Assembly (NCBI GenBank): GCA_022829145.1
Contig: CM040742.1
Span: 49,991,328 to 50,055,327, forward strand
Reading direction: 5' to 3'
Length of the DNA: 64,000 nucleotides
DNA from: Albula goreensis
Lineage: Eukaryota; Chordata; Actinopteri; Albuliformes; Albulidae
A program made the translations under genes and the position numbers. The notes beneath the pieces are model-generated. The model was given only the letters and a program-made list of their open reading frames with translations. It was not told where the DNA came from and did no database searches. This document shows, piece by piece, positions 49,803-60,056 of this stretch. Within the stretch, counting starts at the first letter, position 1, and the number at the start of each line of letters is the position of its first letter.

Positions 49803-50029
49803 GTGCGTGGACCCCTGGCCTTACTAAAAGAACGTTTAGTGGGTGAGAACTTTCCGGAGGACCCTCTCGCATATGTTGCTCGTTTCACTGACCGGCTACA
49901 GGTGGCTTGTGAGGTCGCCCGGCAGAAGCTTGTGTGGTCAAAGGCTCGTATGAAACAGCAGTATGACAAGCGAGCTCGGCCCCGTAGTTTTGAGGCCGGT
50001 GACCAGGTGTTAGTACTGTTGCCTGTAGG
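49803..50029 (+). CDS. pol: Integrase post-core linker fragment
   Basis: This charged region (ARMKQQYDKRARPRSF, then FEAGDQVLVLLPVG) is the usual link between the catalytic core and the C-terminal beta domain of Ty3/gypsy integrases. The GDQVLVLLP strand is typical. It is open in a third frame and breaks at the G run 50028-50031, after which that frame stops at 50073-50075. Equivalent to one lost G. Confidence 0.85.
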
Positions 50030-51403
50030 GGAGATAAACTTGGTGTGCGATTTGAAGGTCCATATTCGGTTGTAAACCGGGCAGGACCCTGCAGCTATGT
50101 GATCAGTACGCCTGATCGGCGGGTTAAGACACGATTGTGCCATGTAAATCTGCTCAAACCTTTTGTGGGGCGAGAAGCTGTGGCCCCGGTGTGTTTTAAC
50201 AGAGTACAGAACATGGAGGACGGTGACACAGAGGCAGGCTACACTCCCCGTGAGCCAGTTAGTGCTCGCCTTCAGAACACTGAGGCGTTGCAAGATCTCC
50301 GGAACCAGCTGCCTCATTTGACGGCGACTCAGGTTGAGGATGTGGTGAGTCTGGTTGAGTCTTATCCAGGGCTTTTCAAAGACAACCCAGGTTTGACAAC
50401 GCTTGCAGTGCACGATGTTGACACTGGGATGGCGGCCCCAATTAAACAGCATGCTTACCGGTTGGCTCCTCACAAGCGTGTTTTGGTACAGCAGGAGTTG
50501 GACTACATGCTTCAGATTGGTGCCGTTGAGCCGGCTGTGAGTGAGTGGAGCTCCCCAGTTGTCTTGGTGGCTAAGGAGGGTGGTGCACCCCGGTTATGTA
50601 TAGACTACCGGAAGGTAAATGCGGTGACGCGTACTGATGCCTATCCCATCCCTCGAATAGAGGACTGCATAGACCGTATTGGCAGGGCCAAGTGGGTGTC
50701 CAAGTTCGATCTGCTCAAGGGCTATTGGCAGGTCCCTCTTACAGATCGTGCCAAGGAGGTGTCTGCTTTCACTACCCATAATGCCCTATATGCTTGTCGT
50801 GTTTTACCATTTGGGATGAAAAATGCTCCCGCCTCCTTTCAACGACTAATGAACCAGGTGACGAGGGGTTTGGATAACGTGGTTACGTATATCGATGATG
50901 TTGTCGTGTTTAGCGACTTGTGGGAAAGCCACATTGAGCACATTAAAGCTTTTTTTTCCCGTCTTGCAGAGGCATCTTTGGTCATAAACTTACCCAAGTG
51001 TGAATTCGGGCAGGGTCAGGTTACCTACTTAGGTCACCGTGTGGGACGTGGTGTCGTACTCCCACGGGCTGTAAAGGTTCAGGCTATCCTGGATTTTCCA
51101 GCCCCACAGAATCGCCGGCAGTTAATGAGGATCTTGGGGATGTGCGGGTTTTACCGGAAATTCGTTCCTAATTTTGCTACTGTGACGGCTCCGCTCACTG
51201 ACCTATTGCAGAAAGGGGTCAAGTGGTTGTGGTCCCCGGAGTGTCAGGTGGCTCTGGATGCTGTGAAAGCTATCCTTTCATGTGAACCAGTACTGACTGC
51301 ACCTGATTTCTCACAGCCTTTCTGCCTTGCGGTGGATGCCTCTGATGTAGGAGTGGGTGGCGTTCTCCTCCAGGCAGGAAGTGATGGTGTGGAGAGACCG
51401 GTG
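50030..51403 (+). CDS. pol: Integrase GPY domain, reverse transcriptase, start of RNase H
   Basis: One open frame holds three parts. The integrase C-terminus has GPY at 50057-50065 and ends around HVNLLKPF. After a linker of about 80 residues comes a complete Ty3/gypsy reverse transcriptase, roughly 50450-51050: the LCIDYRKVN motif near 50596, KFDLLKGYWQVPL near 50702, LPFGMKNAPASFQ near 50806 and the catalytic YIDD at 50888-50899. The tether region (LGHRVGRG, then GFYRKFVPNFA) leads into RNase H, with its first catalytic Asp at 51335-51337 in LAVDASD. No stop or protease-like gap separates integrase from RT, so RT is translated downstream of integrase. The frame breaks near 51401-51406 and stops at 51422-51424. 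Confidence 0.94.
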
Positions 51404-51405
51404 CT

Positions 51406-51494
51406 TATTTTTCAAAAAAGTTGAATCGCCACCAGAGGAATTACTCCACGATTGAAAAGGAGGCCCTGGCTTTGGAGCTAGCTGTACAACATTT
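51406..51494 (+). CDS. pol: RNase H middle fragment
   Basis: This roughly 30-codon stretch continues RNase H in a new frame, with the conserved NYSTIEKEALAL helix that carries a catalytic Glu. It breaks at the short T run 51492-51494; read on, it stops at 51514-51516. Both borders look like one lost T. Confidence 0.82.
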
Positions 51495-51695
51495 GAAGTA
51501 TATGTATCCAGTGTAGCTGGTGATGTCGTAGTCTATTCGGATCACAATCCTCTTACCTTCCTTGCTAAGTTTCAGAGCTCTAATGCCCGCGTTTTTAGAT
51601 GGAGTTTGATTTTGCAACCTTATGGTTTAAGGGTGAAACATATTGCAGGGAAAGACAACGTTATTGCTGATGCCCTTTCCAGGAGTGGGACATGA
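51495..51695 (+). CDS. pol: RNase H C-terminal fragment and pol stop
   Basis: The end of RNase H, with YSDHNPL near 51535 (a catalytic Asp), a RWSLILQPY segment and the closing DALSR motif near 51669. The frame ends at TGA 51693-51695, which I take as the true end of the polyprotein because it falls soon after the usual terminal motif. No chromodomain, envelope or extra frame follows. Confidence 0.85.
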   Translation, partial: EVYVSSVAGDVVVYSDHNPLTFLAKFQSSNARVFRWSLILQPYGLRVKHIAGKDNVIADALSRSGT

Positions 51696-52035
51696 ATTAC
51701 AGTATCGGTGATACTAGGGTTTTGTAGCCTTGCTCTGGTCCAATGAGAAGTCCCTGTTGGGGGTTCACCAGGTGCATTATTGGCCAAGAGCATTCTGCTC
51801 CTGAAGGCCTCGGTGCAGAAGGAAATGTCTGCATATTTATTTTTTTTCCTTTCCCTGTAGATACTCCTAGATGTGATCTTAGTAACTAGATGTGCTGTGT
51901 TAGTCTGTCTGCCTAGTGGTGGGCAAGGGAAATGTTTGTCCTTTATCTCTACCAAAAAAAAAAAAAAAAAAAAAAAAGAAAGGTGTTGATGTATTGTTTT
52001 TTTTTTTTTCCTTATTTTTTGGCTTATGGGGGTAC
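51696..52035 (+). other. 3' non-coding stretch of the retrotransposon
   Basis: 340 bp lie between the pol stop and the 3' LTR. They include a 24-base A run (51954-51977), then a T-rich block near 51999-52020. No gene is seen. The A run is internal to the element, not at its end, so it is not evidence of a poly(A)-tailed retrocopy. Confidence 0.8.
52025..52035 (+). promoter_or_regulatory. Possible polypurine tract
   Basis: ATGGGGG followed by TAC lies immediately before the 3' LTR, where the plus-strand primer should be. The purine run is short (mainly five G), so this assignment rests mostly on position. Confidence 0.4.
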
Positions 52036-52828
52036 TGTTACGGACAGGCCGTTTATGAAATTAGGATATTACCCCTTTAAGAGCGCTAGGAGTTTGTATC
52101 GGTTCCCCTACACGAGACTATTATTATTATTATTATTATTATTAGTGTGATTTGTGTATGTTAAAATTAGTGGGTCCATAAAACATTTCGGCTTGCTTGT
52201 GCTGTAATGATGGATGTCAGCTGACTATGTTAATTGAGATGACGGTGGTTTGACCCCTGACCCTGTGATGCGGTCAGACTGAGTTATTTCCGGTGGGATT
52301 TTGGGCGCCAAAGGAGGGCTGCTGAGGCTGCTGACGCTGCTCCTGCCGGTAGACGCCGTTTCCCTGTTCCGTGTTGGTCAAACACCGTAAGCTACCGTCG
52401 ACTCTAGAGTGTGGGATCCCTCTACCCCACCTTTTGGACGCTAACGAAGCCAAGCATAAGTTATCGTATGAAGATTTATCTACTGCCGAAAAGATTATGG
52501 ACCTTGTAGAAAACCTGAACGAATGAACACTGGAGGAAGTTGGTGAGGAAACCTGTCTCAACTTCACCCATCCGGAGCCGGGCTGGTCGCCACGGGGGCG
52601 AAGGAGGACTGGCCGTGCCTGTGCAGAGCTACCGCGGTTCCCCTCCAGCTGAGGTAACGCTGACAGTTTTCCTATTTGCATGTGCAAGCAAGCCGAAGTG
52701 TTTAGCTGCGCGGCGCCCTGGGAAGATTATTATCAGAGGTCGGTTTTCCCCCTAGACAACGTAGCCGTCATTGGTTAGCTGAGAGCTACCGGAGGCTTGC
52801 GAGATCTCTGCCTAGGGAGGCCGTGACA
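52036..52828 (+). repeat. 3' long terminal repeat (793 bp)
   Basis: Same ends as the 5' copy (TGTTACGGACAGG to GTGACA) and the same (ATT)8 count. It differs from the 5' LTR only at GG (52089-52090), AAA (52310-52312) and CACGGGGGCG (52591-52600). The match fixes both element borders and supports a recent insertion. Confidence 0.95.
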
Positions 52829-52833
52829 CCTAG
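52829..52833 (+). repeat. Target-site duplication, right copy (CCTAG)
   Basis: CCTAG follows the terminal CA of the 3' LTR and runs straight into AGACTTGAAACC of the interrupted monomer. It pairs with 45504-45508. Confidence 0.95.
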
Positions 52834-55800
52834 AGACTTGAAACCTAGTCCTAGGTGGGGGTTTTGGGGGCGCTGAGAATGGGAAAAGTGGTCCCGAGTC
52901 TCTACGACCTTCCGTTCCCAAGGTAGGCCACTTTGCCAGGGTTAAGGTTAGGGTTAGGGTTAGGGCTAGGGTTAGGGTTAAAAAATGGAAGGTCCTAGAG
53001 ACTTGAAACCTAGTCCTAGGTGGGGGTTTTGGGGGCGCTGAGAATGGGAAAAGTTGTCCCGGGTCTCTACGACCTTCCATTCCCAAGGTAGGCCACTTTG
53101 CCAGGGTTAGGGTTAGGGTTAGGGCTAGGGTTAGGGTTAAAAAAATGGAAGGTCCTAGAGACTTGAAACCTAGTCCTAGGTGGGGGTTTTGAGGGCGCTG
53201 AGAATGGGAAAAGTGGTCCCGGGTCTCTACGACCTTCCGTTCCCGAGGTAGGCCACTTTGCCAGGGTCAGGGTTAGGGTTAGGGTTAGGGTTAGGGCTAG
53301 GGTTAGGGTTAAAAAAATGGAAGGTCCTAGAGACTTGAAACATAGTCCTAGGTGGGGGTTTATGGGGGCGCTGAGAATGGGAAAAGTTGTCCCGGGTCTC
53401 TACGACCTTCCGTTCCCAAGGTAGGCCACTTTGCCAGGGTTAGGGTTAGGGTTAGGGCTAGGGTTAGGGTTAAAAAATGGAAGGTCCTAGAGACTTGAAA
53501 CCTAGTCCTAGGTGGGGGTTTTTGGGGGCGCTGAGAATGGAAAAAGTGGTCCCGAGTCTCTACGACCTTCCGTTCCCGAGGTAGGCCACTTTGCCAGGGT
53601 CAGGGTTAGGGTTAGGGTTAGGGTTAGGGCTAGGGTTAGGGTTAAAAAAATGGAAGGTCCTAGAGACTTGAAACCTACTCCTAGGTGGGGGTTTTGGGGG
53701 CGCTGAGAATGGCAAAAGTGGTCCCGGGTCTCTACGACCTTCCATTCCCAAGGTAGGCCACTTTGCCAGGGTTAGGGTTAGGGTTAGGGTTAGGGCTAGG
53801 GTTAGGGTTAAAAAATGGAAGGTCCTAGAGACTTGAAACGTAGTCCTAGGTGGGGGTTTTTGGGCGCTGAGAATGGCAAAAGTGGTCCCGAGTCTCTACG
53901 ACCTTCCGTTCCCAAGGTAGGCCACTTTGCCAGGGTCAGGGTTAGGGTTAGGGTTAGGGTTAGGGTTAGGGCTAGGGTTAGGGTTAAAAAATGGAAGGTC
54001 CTCGAGACTTGAAACCTAGTCCTAGGTGGGGTTTTGGGGGCGCTGAGAATGGGAAAAGTTGTCCCGGGTCTCTACGACCTTCCGTTCCCAAGGTAGGCCA
54101 CTTTGCCAGGGTCAGGGTTAGGGTTAGGGCTAGGGTTAGGGTTAAAATAATCGAAGGTCCTAGAGACTTGAAACCTAGTCCTAGGTGGGGGTTTTGGGGG
54201 CGCTGAGAATGGCAAAAGTGGTCCCGAGTCTCTACGACCTTCCGTTCCCGAGGTAGGCCACTTTGCCAGGGTCAGGATTAGGGTTAGGGTTAGGGCTAGG
54301 GTTAGGGTTAAAAAAATGGAAGGTCCTAGAGACTTGAAACCTAGTCCTAGGTGGGGGTTTTGGGGGCGCTGAGAATGGGAAAAGTTGTCCCGGGTCTCTA
54401 CGACCTTCCGTTCCCAAGGTAGGCCACTTTGCCAGGGTCAGGGTTAGGGTTAGGGTTAGGGTTAGGGCTAGGGTTAGGGTTAAAAAATGGAAGGTCCTAG
54501 AGACTTGAAACCTAGTCCTAGGTGGGGGTTTTTGAGGGCGCTGAGAATGGGAAAAGTGGTCCCAGAGTCTCTACGACCTTCCGTTCCCAAGGTAGGCCAC
54601 TTTGCCAGGGTCAGGGTTAGGGTTAGGGTTAGGGCTAGGGTTAGGGTTAAAAAAATGGAAGGTCCTAGAGACTTGAAACCTAGTCCTAGGTGGGGGTTTT
54701 GGGGGCGCTGAGAATGGGAAAAGTTGTCCCGGGTCTCTACGACCTTCCGTTCCCAAGGTAGGCCACTTTGCCAGGGTCAGGGTTAGGGTTAGGGTTAGGG
54801 TTAGGGCTAGGGTTAGGGTTAAAAAAATGGAAGGTCCTAGAGACTTGAAACCTAGTCCTACGTTGGGGTTTTTGAGGGCGCTGAGAATGGGAAAAGTGGT
54901 CCCAGGTCTCTATGACCTTCCGTTCCCAAGGTAGGCCACTTTGCAGGGTCAGGGTTAGGGTTAGGGTTAGGGTTAGGGCTAGGGTTAGGGTTAAAAAATG
55001 GAAGGTCCTAGAGACTTGAAACCTAGTCCTAGGTGGGGGTTTTGGGGGCGCTGAGAATGGGAAAAGTGGTCCCGAGTCTCTACGACCTTCCGTTCCCAAG
55101 GTAGGCCACTTTGCCAGGGTTAGGTTAGGGTTAGGGTTAGGGCTAGGGTTAGGGTTAAAAAATGGAAGGTCCTAGAGACTTGAAACCTAGTCCTAGGTGG
55201 GGGTTTTGGGGCGCTGAGAATGGCAAAAGTGGTCCCGAGTCTCTACGACCTTCCGTTCTTGAGGTAGGCCACTTTGCCAGGGTCAGGGTTAGGGTTAGGG
55301 TCAGGGTTAGGGCTAGGGTTAGGGTTAAAAAATGGAAGGTCCTAGAGACTTGAAACCTAGTCCTAGGTGGGGTTTTGGGGGCGCTGAGAATGTGAAAAGT
55401 TGTCCCGGGTCTCTACGACCTTCCATTCCCAAGGTAGGCCACTTTGCCAGGGTTAGGGTTAGGGTTAGGGCTAGGGTTAGGGTTAAAAAAATGGAAGGTC
55501 CTAGAGACTTGAAACCTAGTCCTAGGTGGGGGTTTTGGGGGCGCTGAGAATGGGAAAAGTGGTCCCGAGTCTCTACGACCTTCCGTTCCGATTTAGGCCA
55601 CTTTGCCAGGGTCAGGGTTAGGGTTAGGGTTAGGGCTAGGGTTAGGGTTAAAAAATGGAAGGTCCTAGAGACTTGAAACCTAGTCCTAGGTGGGGGTTTT
55701 GGGGCGCTGAGAATGGCAAAAGTGGTCCCGGGTCTCTACGACCTTCCGTTCCCAAGATAGGCCACTTTGCCAGGGTCAGGGTTAGGGTTAGGGTTAGGGT

Positions 55801-57835
55801 TAGGGCTAGGGTTAGGGTTAAAAAATGGAAGGTCCTAGAGACTTGAAACCTAGTCCTAGGTGGGGGTTTTGGGGCGCTGAGAATGGCAAAAGTGGTCCCG
55901 GGTCTCTACGACCTTCCGTTCCCAAGGTAGGCCACTTTGCCAGGGTCAGGGTTAGGGTTAGGGTTAGGGCTAGGGTTAGGGTTAAAAATGGAAGGTCCTA
56001 GAGACTTGAAACCTAGTCCTAGGTGGGGTTTTGGGGGCGCTGAGAATGGGAAAAGTTGTCCCGGGTCTCTATGACCTTCCGTTCCCAAGATAGGCCACTT
56101 TGCCAGGGTCAGGGTTAGGGTTAGGGTTAGGGTTAGGGCTAGGGTTAGGGTTAAAAAAATGGAAGGTCCTAGAGACTTGAAACCTAGTCCTAGGTGGGGG
56201 TTTTGGGGGCGCTGAGAATGGGAAAAGTGGTCCCGAGTCTCTACGACCTTCCGTTCCCAAGGTAGGCCACTTTGCCAGGGTCAGGGTTAGGGTTAGGGTT
56301 AGGGTTAGGGTTAGGGCTAGGGTTAGGGTTAAAAAAATGGAAGGTCCTAGAGACTTGAAACCTAGTCCTAGGTGGGGGTTTTTGGGGGCGCTGAGAATGG
56401 CAAAAGTGGTCCCGGTCTCTACGACCTTCCGTTCCCAAGGTAGGCCACTTTGCCAGGGTCAGGGTTAGGGTTAGGGTTAGGGTTAGGGCTAGGGTTAGGG
56501 TTAAAAAATGGAAGGTCCTAGAGACTTGAAACCTAGTCCTAGGTGGGGGTTTTGGGGGCGCTGAGAATGGGAAAAGTGGTCCCGGGTCTCTACGACCTTC
56601 CGTTCCCAAGGTAGGCCACTTTGCCAGGGTTAGGGTTAGGGTTAGGGTTAGGGCTAGGGTTAGGGTTAAAAAATGGAAGGTCCTAGAGACTTGAAACCTA
56701 GTCCTAGGTGGGGGTTTTTGGGGGCGCTGAGAATGGCAAAAGTGGTCCCGGTCTCTACGACCTTCCGTTCCCAAGGTAGGCCACTTTGCCAGGGTCAGGG
56801 TTAGGGTTAGGGTTAGGGCTAGGGTTAGGGTTAAAAAAATGGAAGGTCCTAGAGACTTGAAACCTAGTCCTAGGTGGGGGTTTTTGGGGCGCTGAGAATG
56901 GCAAAAGTGGTCCCGGGTCTCTACGACCTTCCGTTCCCAAGGTAGGCCACTTTGCCAGGGTCAGGGTTAGGGTTAGGGTTAGGGTTAGGGCTAGGGTTAG
57001 GGTTAAAAAATGGAAGGTCCTAGAGACTTGAAACCTAGTCCTAGGTGGGGGTTTTGGGGGCGCTGAGAATGGGAAAAGTGGTCCCGAGTCTCTACGACCT
57101 TCCGTTCCCAAGGTAGGCCACTTTGCCAGGGTCAGGGTTAGGGTTAGGGTTAGGGTTAGGGCTAGGGTTAGGGTTAAAAATGGAAGGTCCTAGAGACTTG
57201 AAACCTAGTCCTAGGTGGGGGTTTTGGGGCGCTGAGAATGGGAAAAGTGGTCCCGGGTCTCTACGACCTTCCGTTCCCAAGGTAGGCCACTTTGCCAGGG
57301 TCAGGGTTAGGGTTAGGGTTAGGGTTAGGGCTAGGGTTAGGGTTAAAAAATGGAAGGTCCTAGAGACTTGAAACCTAGTCCTAGGTGGGGGGTTTTGGGG
57401 GCGCTGAGAATGGCAAAAGTGGTCCCGAGTCTCTACGACCTTCCGTTCCGAGGTAGGCCAGTTTTCCAGGGTCAGGGTTAGGGTTAGGGTTAGGGCTAGG
57501 GTTAGGGTTAAAAAATGGAAGGTCCTAGAGACTTGAAACCTAGTCCTAGGTGGGGGTTTTTGGGGCGCTGAGAATGGGAAAAGTTGTCCCGGGTCTCTAC
57601 GACCTTCCGTTCCCAAGGTAGGCCACTTTGCCAGGGTCAGGGTTAGGGTTAGGGCTAGGGTTAGGGTTAAAAAATGGAAGGTCCTAGAGACTTGAAACCT
57701 AGTCCTAGGTGGGGGTTTTGGGGCGCTGAGAATGGGAAAAGTGGTCCCGGGTCTCTACGACCTTCCGTTCCCAAGGTAGGCCACTTTGCCAGGGTCAGGG
57801 TTAGGGTTAGGGTTAGGGTTAGGGCTAGGGGTTAG

Positions 57836-57950
57836 GGTTAAAAAAATGGAAGGTTAAAAAATGGAAGGTCCTAGAGACTTGAAACCTAGTCCTAGGTGGG
57901 GGGTTAGGGTTAGGGCGCTGAGAAGGTCCTAGAGGAAAAAAGTGGTCCCG
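57836..57950 (+). repeat. Scrambled satellite monomer
   Basis: The junction TTAAAAAAATGGAAGG is followed at once by a second TTAAAAAATGGAAGG (a duplication of about 15 bp). The G-rich block is replaced by GGGGGG-TTAGGGTTAGGG before CGCTGAGA, and AAGGTCCTAGAGG then sits where AATGGG is normal. All inserted words come from elsewhere in the monomer, so this looks like template switching or local recombination within the array, or a misassembly. Confidence 0.85.
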
Positions 57951-59886
57951 AGTCTCTACGACCTTCCGTTCCCAAGGTAGGCCACTTTGCCAGGGTCAGG
58001 GTTAGGGTTAGGGTTAGGGTTAGGGCTAGGGTTAGGGTTAAAAAAATGGAAGGTCCTAGAGACTTGAAACCTAGTCCTAGGTGGGGGTTTTGGGGGCGCT
58101 GAGAATGGGAAAAGGTCCCGGGTCTCTACGACCTTCCGTTCCCAAGGTAGGCCACTTTGCCAGGGTCAGGGTTAGGGTTAGGTTAGGGTTAGGGTTAGGG
58201 TTAAAAAATGGAAGGTCCTAGAGACTTGAAACCTAGTCCTAGGTGGGGGTTTTGGGGGCGCTGAGAATGGGAAAAGTGGTCCCGGGTCTCTACGACCTTC
58301 CGTTCCCAAGGTAGGCCACTTTGCCAGGGTCAGGGTTAGGGTTAGGGTTAGGGTTAGGGCTAGGGTTAGGGTTAAAAAAATGGAAGGTCCTAGAGACTTG
58401 AAACCTAGTCCTAGGTGGGGGTTTTTGGGGGCGCTGAGAATGGGAAAAGTTGTCCCGGGTCTCTACGACCTTCCGTTCCCAAGGTAGGCCACTTTGCCAG
58501 GGTCAGGGTTAGGGTTAGGGTTAGGGTTAGGGCTAGGGTTAGGGTTAAAAAATGGAAGGTCCTAGAGACTTGAAACCTAGTCCTAGGTGGGGGTTTTGGG
58601 GGCGCTGAGAATGGGAAAAGTTGTCCCAGGTCTCTACGACCTTCCGTTCCCAAGGTAGGCCACTTTGCCAGGGTCAGGGTTAGGGTTAGGGGGTTAGGGC
58701 TAGGGTTAGGGTTAAAAAATGGAAGGTCCTAGAGACTTGAAACCTAGTCCTAGGTGGGGTTTTTGGGGGCGCTGAGAATGGGAAAAGTGGTCCCGGTCTC
58801 TACGACCTTCCGTTCCCAAGGTAGGCCACTTTGCCAGGGTCAGGGTTAGGGTTAGGGTTAGGGCTAGGGTTAGGGTTAGGGTTAAAAAAATGGAAGGTCC
58901 TAGAGACTTGAAACCTAGTCCTAGGTGGGGGTTTTGGGGGCGCTGAGAATGGGCAAAAGTGGTCCCGAGTCTCTACGACCTTCCGTTCCCAAGGTAGGCC
59001 ACTTTGCCAGGGTCAGGGTTAGGGTTAGGGTTAGGGTTAGGGCTAGGGTTAGGGTTAAAAAATGGAAGGTCCTAGAGACTTGAAACCTAGTCCTAGGTGG
59101 GGGTTTTGGGGGCGCTGAGAATGGGAAAAGTGGTCCCGGTCTCTACGACCTTCCGTTCCCAAGGTAGGCCACTTTGCCAGGGTCAGGGTTAGGGTTAGGG
59201 TTAGGGCTAGGGTTAGGGTTAAAAAATGGAAGGTCCTAGAGACTTGAAACCTAGTCCTAGGTGGGGGTTTTGGGGCGCTGAGAATGGCAAAAGTGGTCCC
59301 GGTCTCTACGACCTTCCGTTCCCAAGGTAGGCCACTTTGTCAGGGTCAGGGTTAGGGTTAGGGCTAGGGTTAGGGTTAAAAAATGGAAGGTCCTAGAGAC
59401 TTGAAACCTAGTCCTAGGTGGGGGTTTTGGGGGCGCTGAGAATGGGAAAAGTGGTCCCGGGTCTCTACGACCTTCCGTTCCCAAGGTAGGCCACTTTGCC
59501 AGGGTCAGGGTTAGGTTAGGGTTAGGGTTAGGGCTAGGGTTAGGGTTAAAAAATGGAAGGTCCTAGAGACTTGAAACCTAGTCCTAGGTGGGGGTTTTGG
59601 GGCGCTGAGAATGGCAAAAGTGGTCCCGGGTCTCTACGACCTTCCGTTCCCAAGGTAGGCCACTTTGCCAGGGTCAGGGTTAGGGTTAGGGTTAGGGCTA
59701 GGGTTAGGGTTAAAAAATGGAAGGTCCTAGAGACTTGAAACCTAGTCCTAGGTGGGGGTTTTGGGGCGCTGAGAATGGGAAAAGTGGTCCCGAGTCTCTA
59801 CGACCTTCCGTTCCCAAGGTAGGCCACTTTGCCAGGGTCAGGGTTAGGGTTAGGGTTAGGGTTAGGGCTAGGGTTAGGGTTAAAAA

Positions 59887-60056
59887 ATGGAAGGTCCTAG
59901 AGACTTGAAACCTAGTCCTAGGTGGGGGTTTTGGGGCGCTGAGAATGGGAAAAGTTGTCCCGGGTCTCTACGACCTTCCGTTCCCAAGGTAGGCCACTTT
60001 GCCAGGGTCAGGGTTAGGGTTAGGGTTAGGGTTAGGGCTAGGGTTAGGGTTAAAAA
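59887..60056 (+). repeat. Reference satellite monomer (170 bp)
   Basis: A clean copy useful as the type unit. The left arm of an inverted repeat is at 59889-59904 and the right arm at 59964-59979 (15 of 16 pairs, 59-bp loop). The palindromic word CCTAGTCCTAGG is at 59911-59922. G5-T4-G4 is at 59924-59936. The telomere-like tract at 60008-60049 is exactly seven hexamers: TCAGGG, four TTAGGG, CTAGGG and TTAGGG. TTAAAAAA then leads into the next ATGGAAGG. Confidence 0.95.

Larger units (their letters stand above)
45509..52828 (+). mobile_element. Complete Gmr1-like Ty3/gypsy LTR retrotransposon
   Basis: This 7,320-bp element is inserted in a satellite monomer. It is bounded by TGTTAC...GTGACA LTRs and a CCTAG target-site duplication. 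Order: 5' LTR, tRNA-Pro-like primer site, leader of about 830 bp, gag, zinc knuckle, protease, integrase, reverse transcriptase, RNase H, short 3' non-coding stretch, 3' LTR. Integrase lying upstream of reverse transcriptase, with Ty3/gypsy-type RT and a GPY motif in integrase, is the hallmark of the Gmr1 group described from Atlantic cod. There is no envelope-like frame. The coding region has seven one-base frame breaks, so as written it could not make a full polyprotein. The near-identical LTRs imply a recent insertion. Confidence 0.95.

Noticed and set aside
49628-50473. 281-codon open frame on the minus strand
   Set aside because: It lies opposite integrase and the integrase-RT junction and has no recognisable motif. 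The plus strand carries clear catalytic motifs.
51954-51977. A24 run as the poly(A) tail of a processed pseudogene or LINE
   Set aside because: It is inside the LTR element between pol and the 3' LTR, without its own target duplication.
51696-52035. Envelope-like gene downstream of pol
   Set aside because: Only 340 bp with A and T runs, no open frame, and no signal peptide or membrane segment.
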